A stretch of 32,804 nt of DNA from Geoglobus sp. UBA235 (GTDB lineage: Archaea > Halobacteriota > Archaeoglobi > Archaeoglobales > Archaeoglobaceae): NCBI GenBank assembly GCA_002494725.1, contig DACG01000021.1, forward strand, positions 1 through 32,804. The letters run 5' to 3'. The notes beneath the pieces were generated by a model that was not told the DNA's origin, did not search any database, and saw nothing but the letters and a program-made list of their open reading frames with translations. This document shows, one piece after another, positions 16,419 through 24,061 of this stretch; position 1 is the stretch's first letter, and the number at the start of each line of letters is the position of its first letter. The position numbers were made by a program, and so were the translations under genes.

Positions 16419-17674
16419 CTTCTCCTCAGAGCGATTACCGCTATGGCAATAACGGCAATGGCTATTGCAGCACTCACAATTAAAAGCTCGTTTCCTGCCT
16501 GAGACTTCACCTCTTCAGTCTTCTTTCCGACAATTTCCTGGCTTACTGATTCAACACTGCCTGCAAGGTTTTTCCAGCTAACCTCAAGCACCCCCTCAGT
16601 TTTGTTTGTTTTAATGGAGAACACCTCGTAATCCTCAGGCATGATGGTTCCAACGAAATACTTCTCTCCCTCAAACTCGACCATAACGTTCTTCACTTCA
16701 GTTGAGCCGAAATTGCAGATCTGTCCTGAAAGCAAATCCTTGTCAAACTCATAGCTACAGATCTGAACGGCGTTCTCGTCAATTATGTTCAGTTTCAGTG
16801 TCTCCTCCTCTGTATACTCCTCCCCAAGCTGATTGCTGTAACTCAGAATTACCCCTATCTCCTCTTTTGCTGGAATGTAAAGTCTCACATTCCAGCTCTG
16901 CCCCGGATCGAGATAGGGGACCTTTCTGATTACATCTCCTACTCTCAGCACCACATTTTCGACCCTGTAATCATTGAGATTTGTGGCGACAATATCAACT
17001 GCTATCACCTCATTCCTGTAAGCGTTACGGTTATTTGTAATGTTAAGGGACAGGCCTTTCTCCTTTATCCATGACACCTCAACACCCTTTCTTATCAGGT
17101 GCAGGTTGTTTCCATTTCTGAATTCAACTTCGAAGGTCAGATTTTCTTTCTTTTCAGGATAGTAAATAAACTCAAAGCTTTTTCCGAAAGCCTCTGAAGG
17201 GGTTGCATTGAAGAGGGGTCTTAATGTGACATTCTCATACCATTCCACAGAAACTTTCAGAACGTTTTTCTGTCCGATGATTAGCTCGGGGTTTTCAAGT
17301 CTGAGTCTGGGATAGTCCTGAACAACCGTAAAGGGAATGTATGTAACCACCGCACCATTGTATGTTCTTACAGTGACCTTCACAAGATAGTTTCCGGGTT
17401 TTTCTGCTTTGAACATGAACGGAAGAATGTAATCCGAGTTTGGAGCTAAGGGACCAAGATCTGAATAGATCCTGGAATCTACGAGATCTGACCAGAAAAC
17501 AACACTTCTCAATTCCTCTGGATAGGGGTTTGGATTGTTGATTATCAGCCTGCATTCAACAACATCCCCGGGAAGAATTCTTTCGAGCCCTATCTCATAG
17601 TTCACCGTTACCTGTGCTGACGCCGGGAGAGTTAGAATTGTCAGTGCCACAAATGTAAGAACTAATTTTTTCAT
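16415..17674 (-). CDS. Exported CARDB/COG1361-type surface protein
   Basis: The 419-residue protein has an N-terminal signal peptide (MKKLVLTFVALTILTLPASA). A series of beta-sandwich repeats of the archaeal COG1361/CARDB type follows, with hallmark phrases such as LERILPGDVVECRLIINNPN and VIAVDIVATNLNDYRVENV. A C-terminal hydrophobic helix (ELLIVSAAIAIAVIAIAVIA) ending in RRR would anchor it to the membrane with the body outside. I prefer ATG 17674 over ATG 17713, because the signal peptide begins there and a TATA box at 17724-17734 would start transcription downstream of 17713. It is the first gene of the ABC operon, so it probably works with that exporter as a surface adaptor. That is inference. 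Confidence 0.82.
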   Translation of the reverse strand: MKKLVLTFVALTILTLPASAQVTVNYEIGLERILPGDVVECRLIINNPNPYPEELRSVVFWSDLVDSRIYSDLGPLAPNSDYILPFMFKAEKPGNYLVKVTVRTYNGAVVTYIPFTVVQDYPRLRLENPELIIGQKNVLKVSVEWYENVTLRPLFNATPSEAFGKSFEFIYYPEKKENLTFEVEFRNGNNLHLIRKGVEVSWIKEKGLSLNITNNRNAYRNEVIAVDIVATNLNDYRVENVVLRVGDVIRKVPYLDPGQSWNVRLYIPAKEEIGVILSYSNQLGEEYTEEETLKLNIIDENAVQICSYEFDKDLLSGQICNFGSTEVKNVMVEFEGEKYFVGTIMPEDYEVFSIKTNKTEGVLEVSWKNLAGSVESVSQEIVGKKTEEVKSQAGNELLIVSAAIAIAVIAIAVIALRRR

Positions 17675-17723
17675 GGTAACTTGATTTGAGGTGGAGAATA
17701 TAATGGTTTCCATCTGTGAAGTG

Positions 17724-17734
17724 GATATTTAAGC
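17724..17734 (-). promoter_or_regulatory. TATA box for the ABC exporter operon
   Basis: GCTTAAATATC on the minus strand predicts transcription starting near 17703, about 29 bases before ATG 17674. It may also serve the divergent radical SAM gene. Confidence 0.4.
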
Positions 17735-17774
17735 TCTGCAGAAACCGAAAGTAAAATAGGGGGTGCACCAGAAA

Positions 17775-18782
17775 ATGACTGTGGTGCTCGGCCTTGAGAG
17801 ATACGGGATGATTAACCAGAATTTGCTTCCCACCAAATTTCAGATAGTGAGGAGAATTGAAGCCGAAAAAGGGGACAGCCTTCTTGATGCTCACAGAGAG
17901 ACCAAAAGGGAATTCCTCAGAATCTGGAGAAAGAAGGACATGTCTGTGCTTGAGGAAGGCATTCCAGATTACTCCTTCTTAGATCTCAAGATCGATCTGC
18001 TGAAGGAGATGCTCAGAGGGTGTGTTTTCTGCGAGAGAAAATGCAGGGTGAACAGATTTGAAAGATCTGGCTTCTGCAGATGTGGTGTTGAGAGTTATTA
18101 CAGCAGTGAATTTCTGCACTTTGGAGAAGAGCCTGAGCTCGTGCCATCCCACACAATATTCTTCAACAGATGCACATTTGCCTGCGTTTTCTGCCAGAAC
18201 TATGACATTGTTTACAGTGATGACAGGCCGATAAACCCGAGGGAGATGGGAATGATTGTTGACATAAGGAGAAGGCAAGGGAGCAGGAATGTAAATTTTG
18301 TCGGCGGAAACCCTGACCAGCATGCCCACACAGTTCTTGAAATTCTCAGACATGTTGAATCAAACATTCCTGTTGTATGGAATTCCAACATGTACCACAG
18401 CTTAGAGCTTGCAGAGATCATTGAGGATGTTGTTGATGTCTGGCTTGGAGATTTCAAGTACGGAAACGACGAGTGCGCTGAAAGGTATTCAAAGGTCAGA
18501 AACTATTTTGATGTTGTAACAAGAAACTTTTTAAGGGCCAGAGAACATGGCGAGATCCTTATAAGGCATCTGGTGATGCCGGAACATGTTGAGTGCTGCA
18601 CGGAAAATATTGTGAAATGGGTTTCGGATAACCTCGGAAGAGATACGAGATTCAACCTGATGTTCCAGTACTGGCCTGCCTACAGGGCCAAGGAATATCC
18701 CGAGATATCCAGAAGGTTAAGCAGCAGGGAGATGAGGAGAGCTGCTGAGATAGCCTCACTCCACATCGACAATCTGCTGTGA
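17775..18782 (+). CDS. Radical SAM protein, PflX/COG1313-like
   Basis: The 335-residue protein has a radical SAM motif CTFACVFC (Cys133, Cys137, Cys140). It is preceded by a Cys-rich module (CVFCERKC, then CRCG) at about residues 83-103, which may bind another metal or cluster. This combination matches the uncharacterised PflX group, related to pyruvate formate-lyase activating enzymes. GNPDQHAHTVLEIL and the WNSNMYHS strand fit the barrel. The substrate is unknown, and no glycyl-radical enzyme is adjacent. I chose ATG 17775, with a GGGTG ribosome-binding site 9 bases upstream. GTG 17763 is possible and adds four residues. Its 3' end overlaps that of the convergent MFS gene by 27 bases. Confidence 0.87.
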   Translation: MTVVLGLERYGMINQNLLPTKFQIVRRIEAEKGDSLLDAHRETKREFLRIWRKKDMSVLEEGIPDYSFLDLKIDLLKEMLRGCVFCERKCRVNRFERSGFCRCGVESYYSSEFLHFGEEPELVPSHTIFFNRCTFACVFCQNYDIVYSDDRPINPREMGMIVDIRRRQGSRNVNFVGGNPDQHAHTVLEILRHVESNIPVVWNSNMYHSLELAEIIEDVVDVWLGDFKYGNDECAERYSKVRNYFDVVTRNFLRAREHGEILIRHLVMPEHVECCTENIVKWVSDNLGRDTRFNLMFQYWPAYRAKEYPEISRRLSSREMRRAAEIASLHIDNLL

Positions 18783-19934
18783 ATCCCTGACACCAACTAA
18801 GAAAAGCAGCCCTGCAAGAAGTGTGAGGAGTGATGCCCCCGTAAAGGCAAGCTGAATGCCATCCATTCCCTGTCCCCCTAAATCATACATCAATCCCGCA
18901 ATCAACGGGCCCGCTGCTCTCCCAAGGCTTTTAGACGCTGAAAAAAAGCCCATGATGCTTCCAAGATTTCCAGAAATTTTTCCTTCATAAGCCATGAGGC
19001 CGCTTACCGCAGGAAGTGAGATTGCGGAAGTGAGTCCGAGAACGCCCGAAAGAATCAGAAGAACTGAAAAGAGAGGTGAGTATGGAATCAGATACAGAAT
19101 CAGAGCTGAAACAACAGAGGACATGAAAACAGGTACAACAAAACCCCTCCTGTCAGAGAATGCACCTCCGTAAGGCTGAATTATTCCGGAAATCAGCAGG
19201 TTCGTGAAAACAAGCACTCCAATTTGAGTGTAGCTCAGACCAATCAGATATCCGTAAACAGGGAGAAATGTCATTATACTCCCCCTTCCTATTGAATTCA
19301 GCAATCTGTATACCAGGGCAAAAACAACGTTTCTGCTGAACCCGTTCCTGCTGCTGGTCTTCTCTCTCTTTGATGTGTGCTCTGGAACAGTTATGAAGGC
19401 AATTACAAGTGTCAAAGCGCTGATCAGTGACATTGCAAAGAAAGCATGTGTTTCAGAAAAGACATCCGAGACGAGTCCACCGATTAGCGGCCCAAATGCC
19501 ATTCCAAGGAAAATGGACCTGTTTGCCAGACCCATGTATCTGCCCTCCTGGCCCTGGGGAGAGAACTCAGCGACCATGGCAAGAATTACCGGCATGACCA
19601 TCGCCGAGGACATTCCGTGAAACAGCCTTACTGCAATCAGCTCTTCAGGCGTTCTGGCAAATGCGTAGAGGAATGCAAGGAAGGAGTAGAGAAGAAGTCC
19701 TGAGAGTATGAATATTCTCCTTCCATACCTGTCCGACAGTCTTCCAAATACCGGAAGAAAGGTGAGCCTTGAAATTGAGAACGCTGAAAAAATGAGGCCT
19801 ATGACAATGCCACCAGCCCCCATGCTCTTCGCAATAACGGGTAAAATTGGGGAGATAATCCCGATACCAATTGTAAGTGTAAAAAGTATCAGGGATGCTG
19901 TGAACAGGATGTTATATTTTCTTTCCTTCCTCAT
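18756..19934 (-). CDS. Major facilitator superfamily transporter
   Basis: The 392-residue polytopic protein has about 12 hydrophobic segments. The MFS signature of loop 2-3 (GRLSDRYGRR, near residue 67) and its second-half echo (GGAFSDRRGF, near 265) are both present. The LFHGMSSAMVMPVILAMVAE helix is typical of drug-efflux-type MFS proteins, but the substrate cannot be told. ATG 19934 is chosen because upstream codons are not hydrophobic and a symmetric TATA box lies at 19964-19972, about 33 bases away. It is divergent from dnaG and convergent with the radical SAM gene. Confidence 0.9.
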   Translation of the reverse strand: MRKERKYNILFTASLILFTLTIGIGIISPILPVIAKSMGAGGIVIGLIFSAFSISRLTFLPVFGRLSDRYGRRIFILSGLLLYSFLAFLYAFARTPEELIAVRLFHGMSSAMVMPVILAMVAEFSPQGQEGRYMGLANRSIFLGMAFGPLIGGLVSDVFSETHAFFAMSLISALTLVIAFITVPEHTSKREKTSSRNGFSRNVVFALVYRLLNSIGRGSIMTFLPVYGYLIGLSYTQIGVLVFTNLLISGIIQPYGGAFSDRRGFVVPVFMSSVVSALILYLIPYSPLFSVLLILSGVLGLTSAISLPAVSGLMAYEGKISGNLGSIMGFFSASKSLGRAAGPLIAGLMYDLGGQGMDGIQLAFTGASLLTLLAGLLFLVGVRDSQQIVDVE

Positions 19935-19963
19935 TTTCACAGAATCCGGGGTTATCAACAAAG

Positions 19964-19972
19964 TATATATAA
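19964..19972. promoter_or_regulatory. Shared, symmetric TATA box between the MFS gene and dnaG
   Basis: TATATATAA reads as a good TATA box on both strands. On the minus strand it sits about 33 bases before the MFS ATG. On the plus strand it would start transcription near 19994, giving dnaG a leader of about 33 bases that includes a ribosome-binding site. Confidence 0.5.
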
Positions 19973-20014
19973 GGTTTCCATCAAAATAACTTGCCAAAAA
20001 ATGGCAGTGGACAA

Positions 20015-20020
20015 GAGGTG
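20015..20020 (+). promoter_or_regulatory. Ribosome-binding site that fixes the dnaG start
   Basis: GAGGTG abuts the ATG at 20021 but is 6 bases from the ATG at 20027. Only the latter has functional spacing, so 20027 is taken as the start rather than 20021 or the TTG at 19991. Confidence 0.65.
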
Positions 20021-20026
20021 ATGACA

Positions 20027-21247
20027 ATGAAAGCACCGAGTGATACCACAAAGTATCTCATACACGCCGAAATAGTGGCCGATGGTGTTGTTGAACGGCC
20101 AGATGTTGTTGGAGCCATATTCGGCCAGACTGAAGGACTTCTTGGTGACGATCTGGACCTCAGAGAGCTTCAGAAAACAGGGAGGATAGGCAGAATAGAG
20201 GTAAAGATAGAGAGCAAGAGCGGCAAGAGTTTTGGAGAAATACGGGTGCCAAGCAGCCTTGACAAGATAGAGACAGCAATACTTGCAGCAGCTCTTGAAA
20301 CAATCGAGAGGGTTGGCCCCTGTTCTGCAAAGATAAAGGTCGTTAAGATAGAGGATGTAAGGGCAAGCAAGAGAAGGAAGATCGTTGAGAGAGCGAAGGA
20401 CATCCTGAGAGATCTGTTTGAGGAGCCGGAAATTGAGAGCGAGAAGATAGCGGATCTGGTGAGACAGGCAATAAGAACCGAGGAGATAATCGAGTATGGC
20501 GACGAAAGACTTCCTGCAGGACCTGCAATAGATGGGAGTGATGCAATAATTGTTGTCGAGGGCAGAGCAGACGTTCTGAATCTGCTAAAGCACGGAATAA
20601 AGAATGTGATCGCTGTTGAGGGAACCAACATACCAAAGGCCATAATTGACCTGAGCAAGAGAAAAACTGTCACGGCATTTCTTGATGGGGACAGAGGAGG
20701 AGATCTTATCCTGAAAGAGCTTTTGCAGGTGGCGGACATTGATTATGTTGCAAGAGCCCCTGAGGGAAAGGGAGTGGAAGACCTAACTCAGAAGGAGATT
20801 GTAAAATCGCTGAGAAACAAGATCCCTGTTGAGCAGGTTCATGTGATCAGGCATAAAGAGGAAAAGAAGGAGGCAAAGGAGGCCAAAGCTGAGAAGGAAG
20901 AAATTGCAAAAGAGGAGGATAGAGTTGAGGAGAAGGAAGAAGTACCTGAAAGGGCAAACATAACGGCAATTCTGAAGAAGCACAAGGAAGAGGTTGAGGG
21001 CAACCTGAAGGCAAGATTGCTGGACGGCAACTTTGAAGTTGTCAAGGAGGTGCCGGTAAGGGATCTGGTGAAGCTGCTCAAGTCAAACAATGTTAAGGCA
21101 CAGGGGATCGTGTTTGATGGAGTTATAACTCAGAGAGTCGTGGATCTGGCCGCAAAGAGGAACATATCGCTCCTTGTTGGTGTTAAGATTGGTAGTGTGG
21201 TGAAGGTACCTTCAAATGTCAATATCATGACATTTGATCAAATTTAA
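20027..21247 (+). CDS. dnaG: Archaeal DnaG-like primase / exosome-associated TOPRIM protein
   Basis: Archaeal DnaG has the bacterial primase TOPRIM domain. It is known both to make short RNA primers and to join the RNA exosome, where it favours poly(A)-rich RNA. The 406-residue protein has an N-terminal archaeal domain (about 1-165). The TOPRIM domain at about 170-250 contains IVVEGRADVL (catalytic Glu) and AFLDGDRGGD (metal-binding Asp pair). A highly charged Glu/Lys linker at about 280-315 is followed by a C-terminal domain ending in NVNIMTFDQI. A GAGGTG ribosome-binding site 6 bases before ATG 20027 fixes the start. A T-rich terminator follows directly. Confidence 0.96.
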   Translation: MKAPSDTTKYLIHAEIVADGVVERPDVVGAIFGQTEGLLGDDLDLRELQKTGRIGRIEVKIESKSGKSFGEIRVPSSLDKIETAILAAALETIERVGPCSAKIKVVKIEDVRASKRRKIVERAKDILRDLFEEPEIESEKIADLVRQAIRTEEIIEYGDERLPAGPAIDGSDAIIVVEGRADVLNLLKHGIKNVIAVEGTNIPKAIIDLSKRKTVTAFLDGDRGGDLILKELLQVADIDYVARAPEGKGVEDLTQKEIVKSLRNKIPVEQVHVIRHKEEKKEAKEAKAEKEEIAKEEDRVEEKEEVPERANITAILKKHKEEVEGNLKARLLDGNFEVVKEVPVRDLVKLLKSNNVKAQGIVFDGVITQRVVDLAAKRNISLLVGVKIGSVVKVPSNVNIMTFDQI

Positions 21248-21291
21248 TTTTTTTATATTTTATTTGCTTATTTTTTTTATTTTTTATTTTT
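21248..21291 (+). terminator. Oligo-T terminator after dnaG
   Basis: Several runs of 5-8 T follow within 45 bases of the dnaG stop, with almost no G or C. This is the usual signal for intrinsic termination by archaeal RNA polymerase. Confidence 0.7.
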
Positions 21292-21362
21292 AAGTGCGAA
21301 TAAAATAATCTGCTTTTAGGTGGTTGATCTGTTTTATCCGTACCAGAAAAGTTAGGGTTAGA

Positions 21363-21371
21363 TTATTTATA
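21363..21371 (+). promoter_or_regulatory. TATA box for rubrerythrin
   Basis: TTATTTATA predicts transcription from about 21393, leaving a short leader with GAGGTGAT before the ATG at 21410. Confidence 0.45.
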
Positions 21372-21409
21372 GGGTAAGTTCATGATTTTTTATTGCCGAG
21401 GTGATGTGT

Positions 21410-21982
21410 ATGGAAACCCTGAAAAATCTGGTTAAGGCGTTTATGGGAGAGAGCATGGCAAGAAACCGCTACACATTCTACGCCAAAATTGCAAAAAATG
21501 AGGGTTACGTGTTTATCCAGAAAGTCTTCCTTGAGACTGCTGAAAATGAAAAGGAGCATGCAGAAACTCTGTTTGAGTTCATACAGAAACTCAGAAGAAA
21601 GGAGGAAAGCATATCAGTTGAGATGGAAGCACCTTTGATTTTCGGCACAACAGCAGACAATCTCAAGTCGGCGATTGCCGGAGAACATTATGAATTTTCC
21701 CAGATGTATCCGGAATTTGCAGATGTGGCCGAAAAGGAGGGGTACAAAGACATAGCGGACAGACTGAGAGCAATAGCAAGGGCTGAGGAACATCATGAGA
21801 AAAGGTATGCTGTACTTCTTGAATCGATACAGAACGGAACCTACTTCAGGAGGGATGAAGAGATAGAGTGGGTCTGTCTTGAGTGCGGCTACATTCATCG
21901 TGGAACAGAGCCTCCTGAAGAGTGTCCAAGCTGTGGGCATGAAAAAGCCTATTACGTGGCAAGGGACTTTCTCTCCCTCTGA
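21410..21982 (+). CDS. rbr: Rubrerythrin
   Basis: Rubrerythrin reduces hydrogen peroxide in anaerobes with a diiron centre fed by a rubredoxin-like iron site. The 190-residue protein has the N-terminal ferritin-like domain. Its metal-binding motifs are GESMARNRYTFYAKIAKNEGY (first Glu), ENEKEHAE (ExxH) and ARAEEHHEKRY (ExxH) near residue 125. A C-terminal rubredoxin domain has two knuckles, CLECGY and CPSCGH. ATG 21410 has GAGGTGAT upstream at good spacing and matches the usual N-terminus, so the earlier GTG and ATG at 21401/21404 are set aside. It has its own promoter. Confidence 0.96.
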   Translation: METLKNLVKAFMGESMARNRYTFYAKIAKNEGYVFIQKVFLETAENEKEHAETLFEFIQKLRRKEESISVEMEAPLIFGTTADNLKSAIAGEHYEFSQMYPEFADVAEKEGYKDIADRLRAIARAEEHHEKRYAVLLESIQNGTYFRRDEEIEWVCLECGYIHRGTEPPEECPSCGHEKAYYVARDFLSL

Positions 21983-22399
21983 ATTTTTACAGCCATGACA
22001 CTGCCATTTCTCGTACATTTTTAACCCTGAGAAACGTTCATCCAATACTCACCTACATGAGCAACGGCCTTACACCATCGCCTTTCTGTTCACGATCGGA
22101 CCAGATTTGCCCTGCTGAGTGCTTGGATGAGACAACCATCTGATGATGACACTTATGGGGCTGATAATTCCATTACAGATACGAGTTCAGGAGAATTTGG
22201 GTTATTGACAGAAAGGTCGTGACTGTGATTATTGGATACATTTATTATACTGGTATGTATAATTCATGTATCAGCTTCTTTCTCTGGCTCTTACACTTCT
22301 GTTTTTTGCGATTACCGGTGAATGTGGTGGAAGGCTTGTTCATGGGGCTGTGAATCGGCACCTGATTAAAAAATAAACTTAACAATAAAAATAAAATAA
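21983..22399. other. Gene-poor region after rubrerythrin
   Basis: About 415 bases with no gene I can call firmly. It holds a 28-codon ORF (22057-22143) with three Cys and a 36-codon ORF with a signal-like N-terminus (22266-22376). A third reading (22168-22240) would give residues reminiscent of the end of a RelE-type toxin (HYRYEFRRIWVIDRK), but it is preceded by a stop. It looks like decayed sequence. Confidence 0.5.
22266..22376 (+). CDS. Possible 36-residue membrane or secreted peptide
   Basis: An ATG at 22266 opens 36 codons. The N-terminal half is strongly hydrophobic (YQLLSLALTLLFFAITG), followed by ECGGRLVHG and a basic end. A TATA-like ATTTATTATA is present at 22240-22249, only about 21 bases upstream, which is slightly short for a leaderless start. 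No homologue is recognised. It could be a chance ORF in decayed DNA. Confidence 0.2.
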   Translation: MYQLLSLALTLLFFAITGECGGRLVHGAVNRHLIKK

Positions 22400-22870
22400 T
22401 TAAAGTTTCCATATGTTTTCGACAAGTTTAAGATGTCGCTCTTTTTCCTTAACCAGTTTATCAAGACAAACACATATGTTTTTTGTTATTGTGTTTTCAA
22501 GAGTACCGTGGGTTTCAGCCTGTTTTATATCCTCTAACAGCCGTGTGTAAAAATCCATAAGGACTGTTATCACACTTTTTAGAATTGCTGATTTTTCAGC
22601 ATAGAACATATCCTCAAACTCGTACTCTTTAAATTTCATAGATTCAGGATGTTTGCTACCTCTTAGAGTTCTGAGACATTCTAAGACTAAGGTTTTGTGG
22701 TATTCAGAATCTCTTAACAGTTCATACAGGATCTTTCGTCCTTCCATATCATCTTCAGCGATAAAAAGTCTAAGTACTATGTTTATGTTTGCTTCTTCTA
22801 TATTGATTGCTTTTTCAAGAAGTCTAACCAACACCTCTTCATTTACCGGAAACCCCATGCTGTACACCAT
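22400..22870 (-). CDS. Helical protein, possibly ferritin-like fold; function unknown
   Basis: The 156-residue protein is almost entirely predicted helix. Four amphipathic segments lie at about 10-32, 36-62, 78-115 and 125-154, the layout of a ferritin-like or hemerythrin-like bundle. DSEYHKTLVLE in the second and KEKERHLKLVE in the fourth segment sit where ExxH metal motifs would be. The residue three before each His is Ser or Lys rather than Glu, so a normal diiron site is not evident. ATG 22870 has GGGGAG 5 bases upstream and is preferred over GTG 22876. It lies near rubrerythrin but on the other strand. I do not recognise the family. Confidence 0.65.
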   Translation of the reverse strand: MVYSMGFPVNEEVLVRLLEKAINIEEANINIVLRLFIAEDDMEGRKILYELLRDSEYHKTLVLECLRTLRGSKHPESMKFKEYEFEDMFYAEKSAILKSVITVLMDFYTRLLEDIKQAETHGTLENTITKNICVCLDKLVKEKERHLKLVENIWKL

Positions 22871-23009
22871 AACCACTCCCCATACACATCTGAAAGTTTG
22901 TTAATCGAACCGGCATTATTTATCTCTTTCCGTATTTATTGATTTTTAAAAAATATATTAAGGGTTTGATGAAATAATATGTCCGGATAAAATGTTCCGA
23001 TCCTGGATT

Positions 23010-23275
23010 TTAATATGGATCGTCTGTTCTCAAAAATCTTCCGTCTCTGATCCCGTTTTCCCTGAGAGAGTAGATTACTCTAATTTCCTACCCATATCAT
23101 GCAAGTGTTTCCCCTTTCTCTGATCTTTTTATATAGGAGTGAAAAAGGGTTCTCTGCAAGAAGCCTGAGTTTTTCTTCAATCTTCTCTCTGCTGGATCCA
23201 TAAAAGAGTCAAGAAACTTCTTTGCCTGTTGGCTCAGAAGTTTCTCAATTTTCTGAAGATATTCTGGGATTGCAT
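23010..23275 (-). pseudogene. Frameshifted RelE/ParE-type toxin relic
   Basis: Three reading frames on the minus strand join to give a RelE-superfamily toxin. From about 23260, KIEKLLSQQAKKFLDSFMDP is read in one frame. It continues as EKIEEKLRLLAENPFSLLYK in another, which reaches a stop near 23080. Finally EIRVIYSLRENGIRDGRFLR reads in a third frame, ending TDDPY at 23010-23012. This succession of a helical hairpin, an AENPFS turn and an RVIY strand is the normal RelE order. At least two single-base shifts, near 23180 and 23083, and probably another at the N-terminus separate the pieces, so it cannot make an active toxin. No RelB-like antitoxin is visible just upstream. Confidence 0.72.
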
Positions 23276-23535
23276 TTTACATGAGTTGATGTTTAGTCAT
23301 AGAAGTTGATAAAAATTGCTGAAACTGTAGGTTATCTCCAGCCGTGGATACTTCTCCCCCTTTTGTCTCTTTATTCATTCACCTTTTTTTCAAAACCATC
23401 TACTAAGAAAATATCTTCCCACATATATGTTTTCATGCTTTTCCGGCTGATTTGTCATACATTTTAGAAATAATAATATTTGGGAAATATGAGGAAATAT
23501 CACAGCGATTTGAAGAGTTGTGGAGGATTGGAGAC

Positions 23536-23875
23536 ATGAAAACCGTTTTCGTAGATGTTGAGAAAGAGATTGCACCGATTGTAGGATCAAGGGATGTTGT
23601 AAAAGCTCTCGAAAGAAGAATGGATACTGCGAAAAAGATAGTACTGGATTTCAAGAACGTCGAACTTGTTTCGAGGTATGCTGCGCATGTATTGTTTAGA
23701 ATATGAGAGAAACAATCCAGACAAAGCTATCGAGTTTCGCAACATGAATCAATCTGTAAAGAGGATGCACATAAAACTCATTATGCCAGCCTCAAATCTC
23801 AACAAAACCCGTATTGGACTTGCCATAAACAGGAGAGGTTCTGGAAAATTCAGGAGGATGAATTCTCTCCGATAA
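23536..23875 (+). pseudogene. Frameshifted STAS-like (DUF4325-type) protein
   Basis: ATG 23536 begins MKTVFVDVEKEIAPIVGSRD and continues to a strand IVLDFKNVELVSRYAAHVLF, the signature of STAS-like DUF4325 proteins. The frame then stops at 23706. The next frame continues the expected sequence, EYERNNPDKAIEFRNMNQSVKRM, from about 23697 onward. A one-base loss near 23690-23700 explains this. The downstream part runs on to 23875 without further clear similarity. The in-frame upstream codons from 23452 (ending FEELWRIGD) may be the tail of a lost partner gene. Many STAS-like proteins act as switches with ATP-binding partners, none of which is adjacent here. Frameshift or sequencing error cannot be told apart. 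Confidence 0.6.
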
Positions 23876-23948
23876 TTTTCTGAAAAAGAAGTTGTTGGGC
23901 TATTGGATTATGTGACTAATTCAAATGGTAAATGGTAAGGAATTGGTA

Positions 23949-24023
23949 TGCTCCGGCCGGGATTTGAACCCGGGTCGCCGGCTCGAAAGGCCGGAATGAT
24001 TGGCCGGGCTACACCACCGGAGC
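23949..24023 (-). tRNA. tRNA-Glu (UUC)
   Basis: On the minus strand the acceptor strands GCTCCGG and CCGGAGC pair fully. The anticodon stem CCGGC/GCCGG encloses the loop CTTTCGA with anticodon TTC, which reads GAA (Glu). The T arm CCGGG/CCCGG has the loop TTCAAAT. The discriminator is A and CCA is not encoded. It is 75 bases with no intron. Confidence 0.97.
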
Positions 24024-24048
24024 TCAATCTTGCCGAAGAATGAGTGAG

Positions 24049-24054
24049 TTTAAA
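24049..24054 (-). promoter_or_regulatory. TATA box for tRNA-Glu
   Basis: TTTAAA, within an A/T-rich block, is centred about 29 bases before the 5' end of the tRNA. Confidence 0.55.
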
Positions 24055-24061
24055 TTTTTTT

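Noticed and set aside
22110..22167. C/D-box sRNA suggested by GGATGA, CTGATGATGA and CTGA boxes
   Set aside because: The C box is imperfect, the D' and C' boxes abut with no spacer and the total is only about 40 bases, so it does not meet the usual archaeal layout.
23941..24030. Integration att site at tRNA-Glu
   Set aside because: No copy of the tRNA 3' end was found in 21983-23940.
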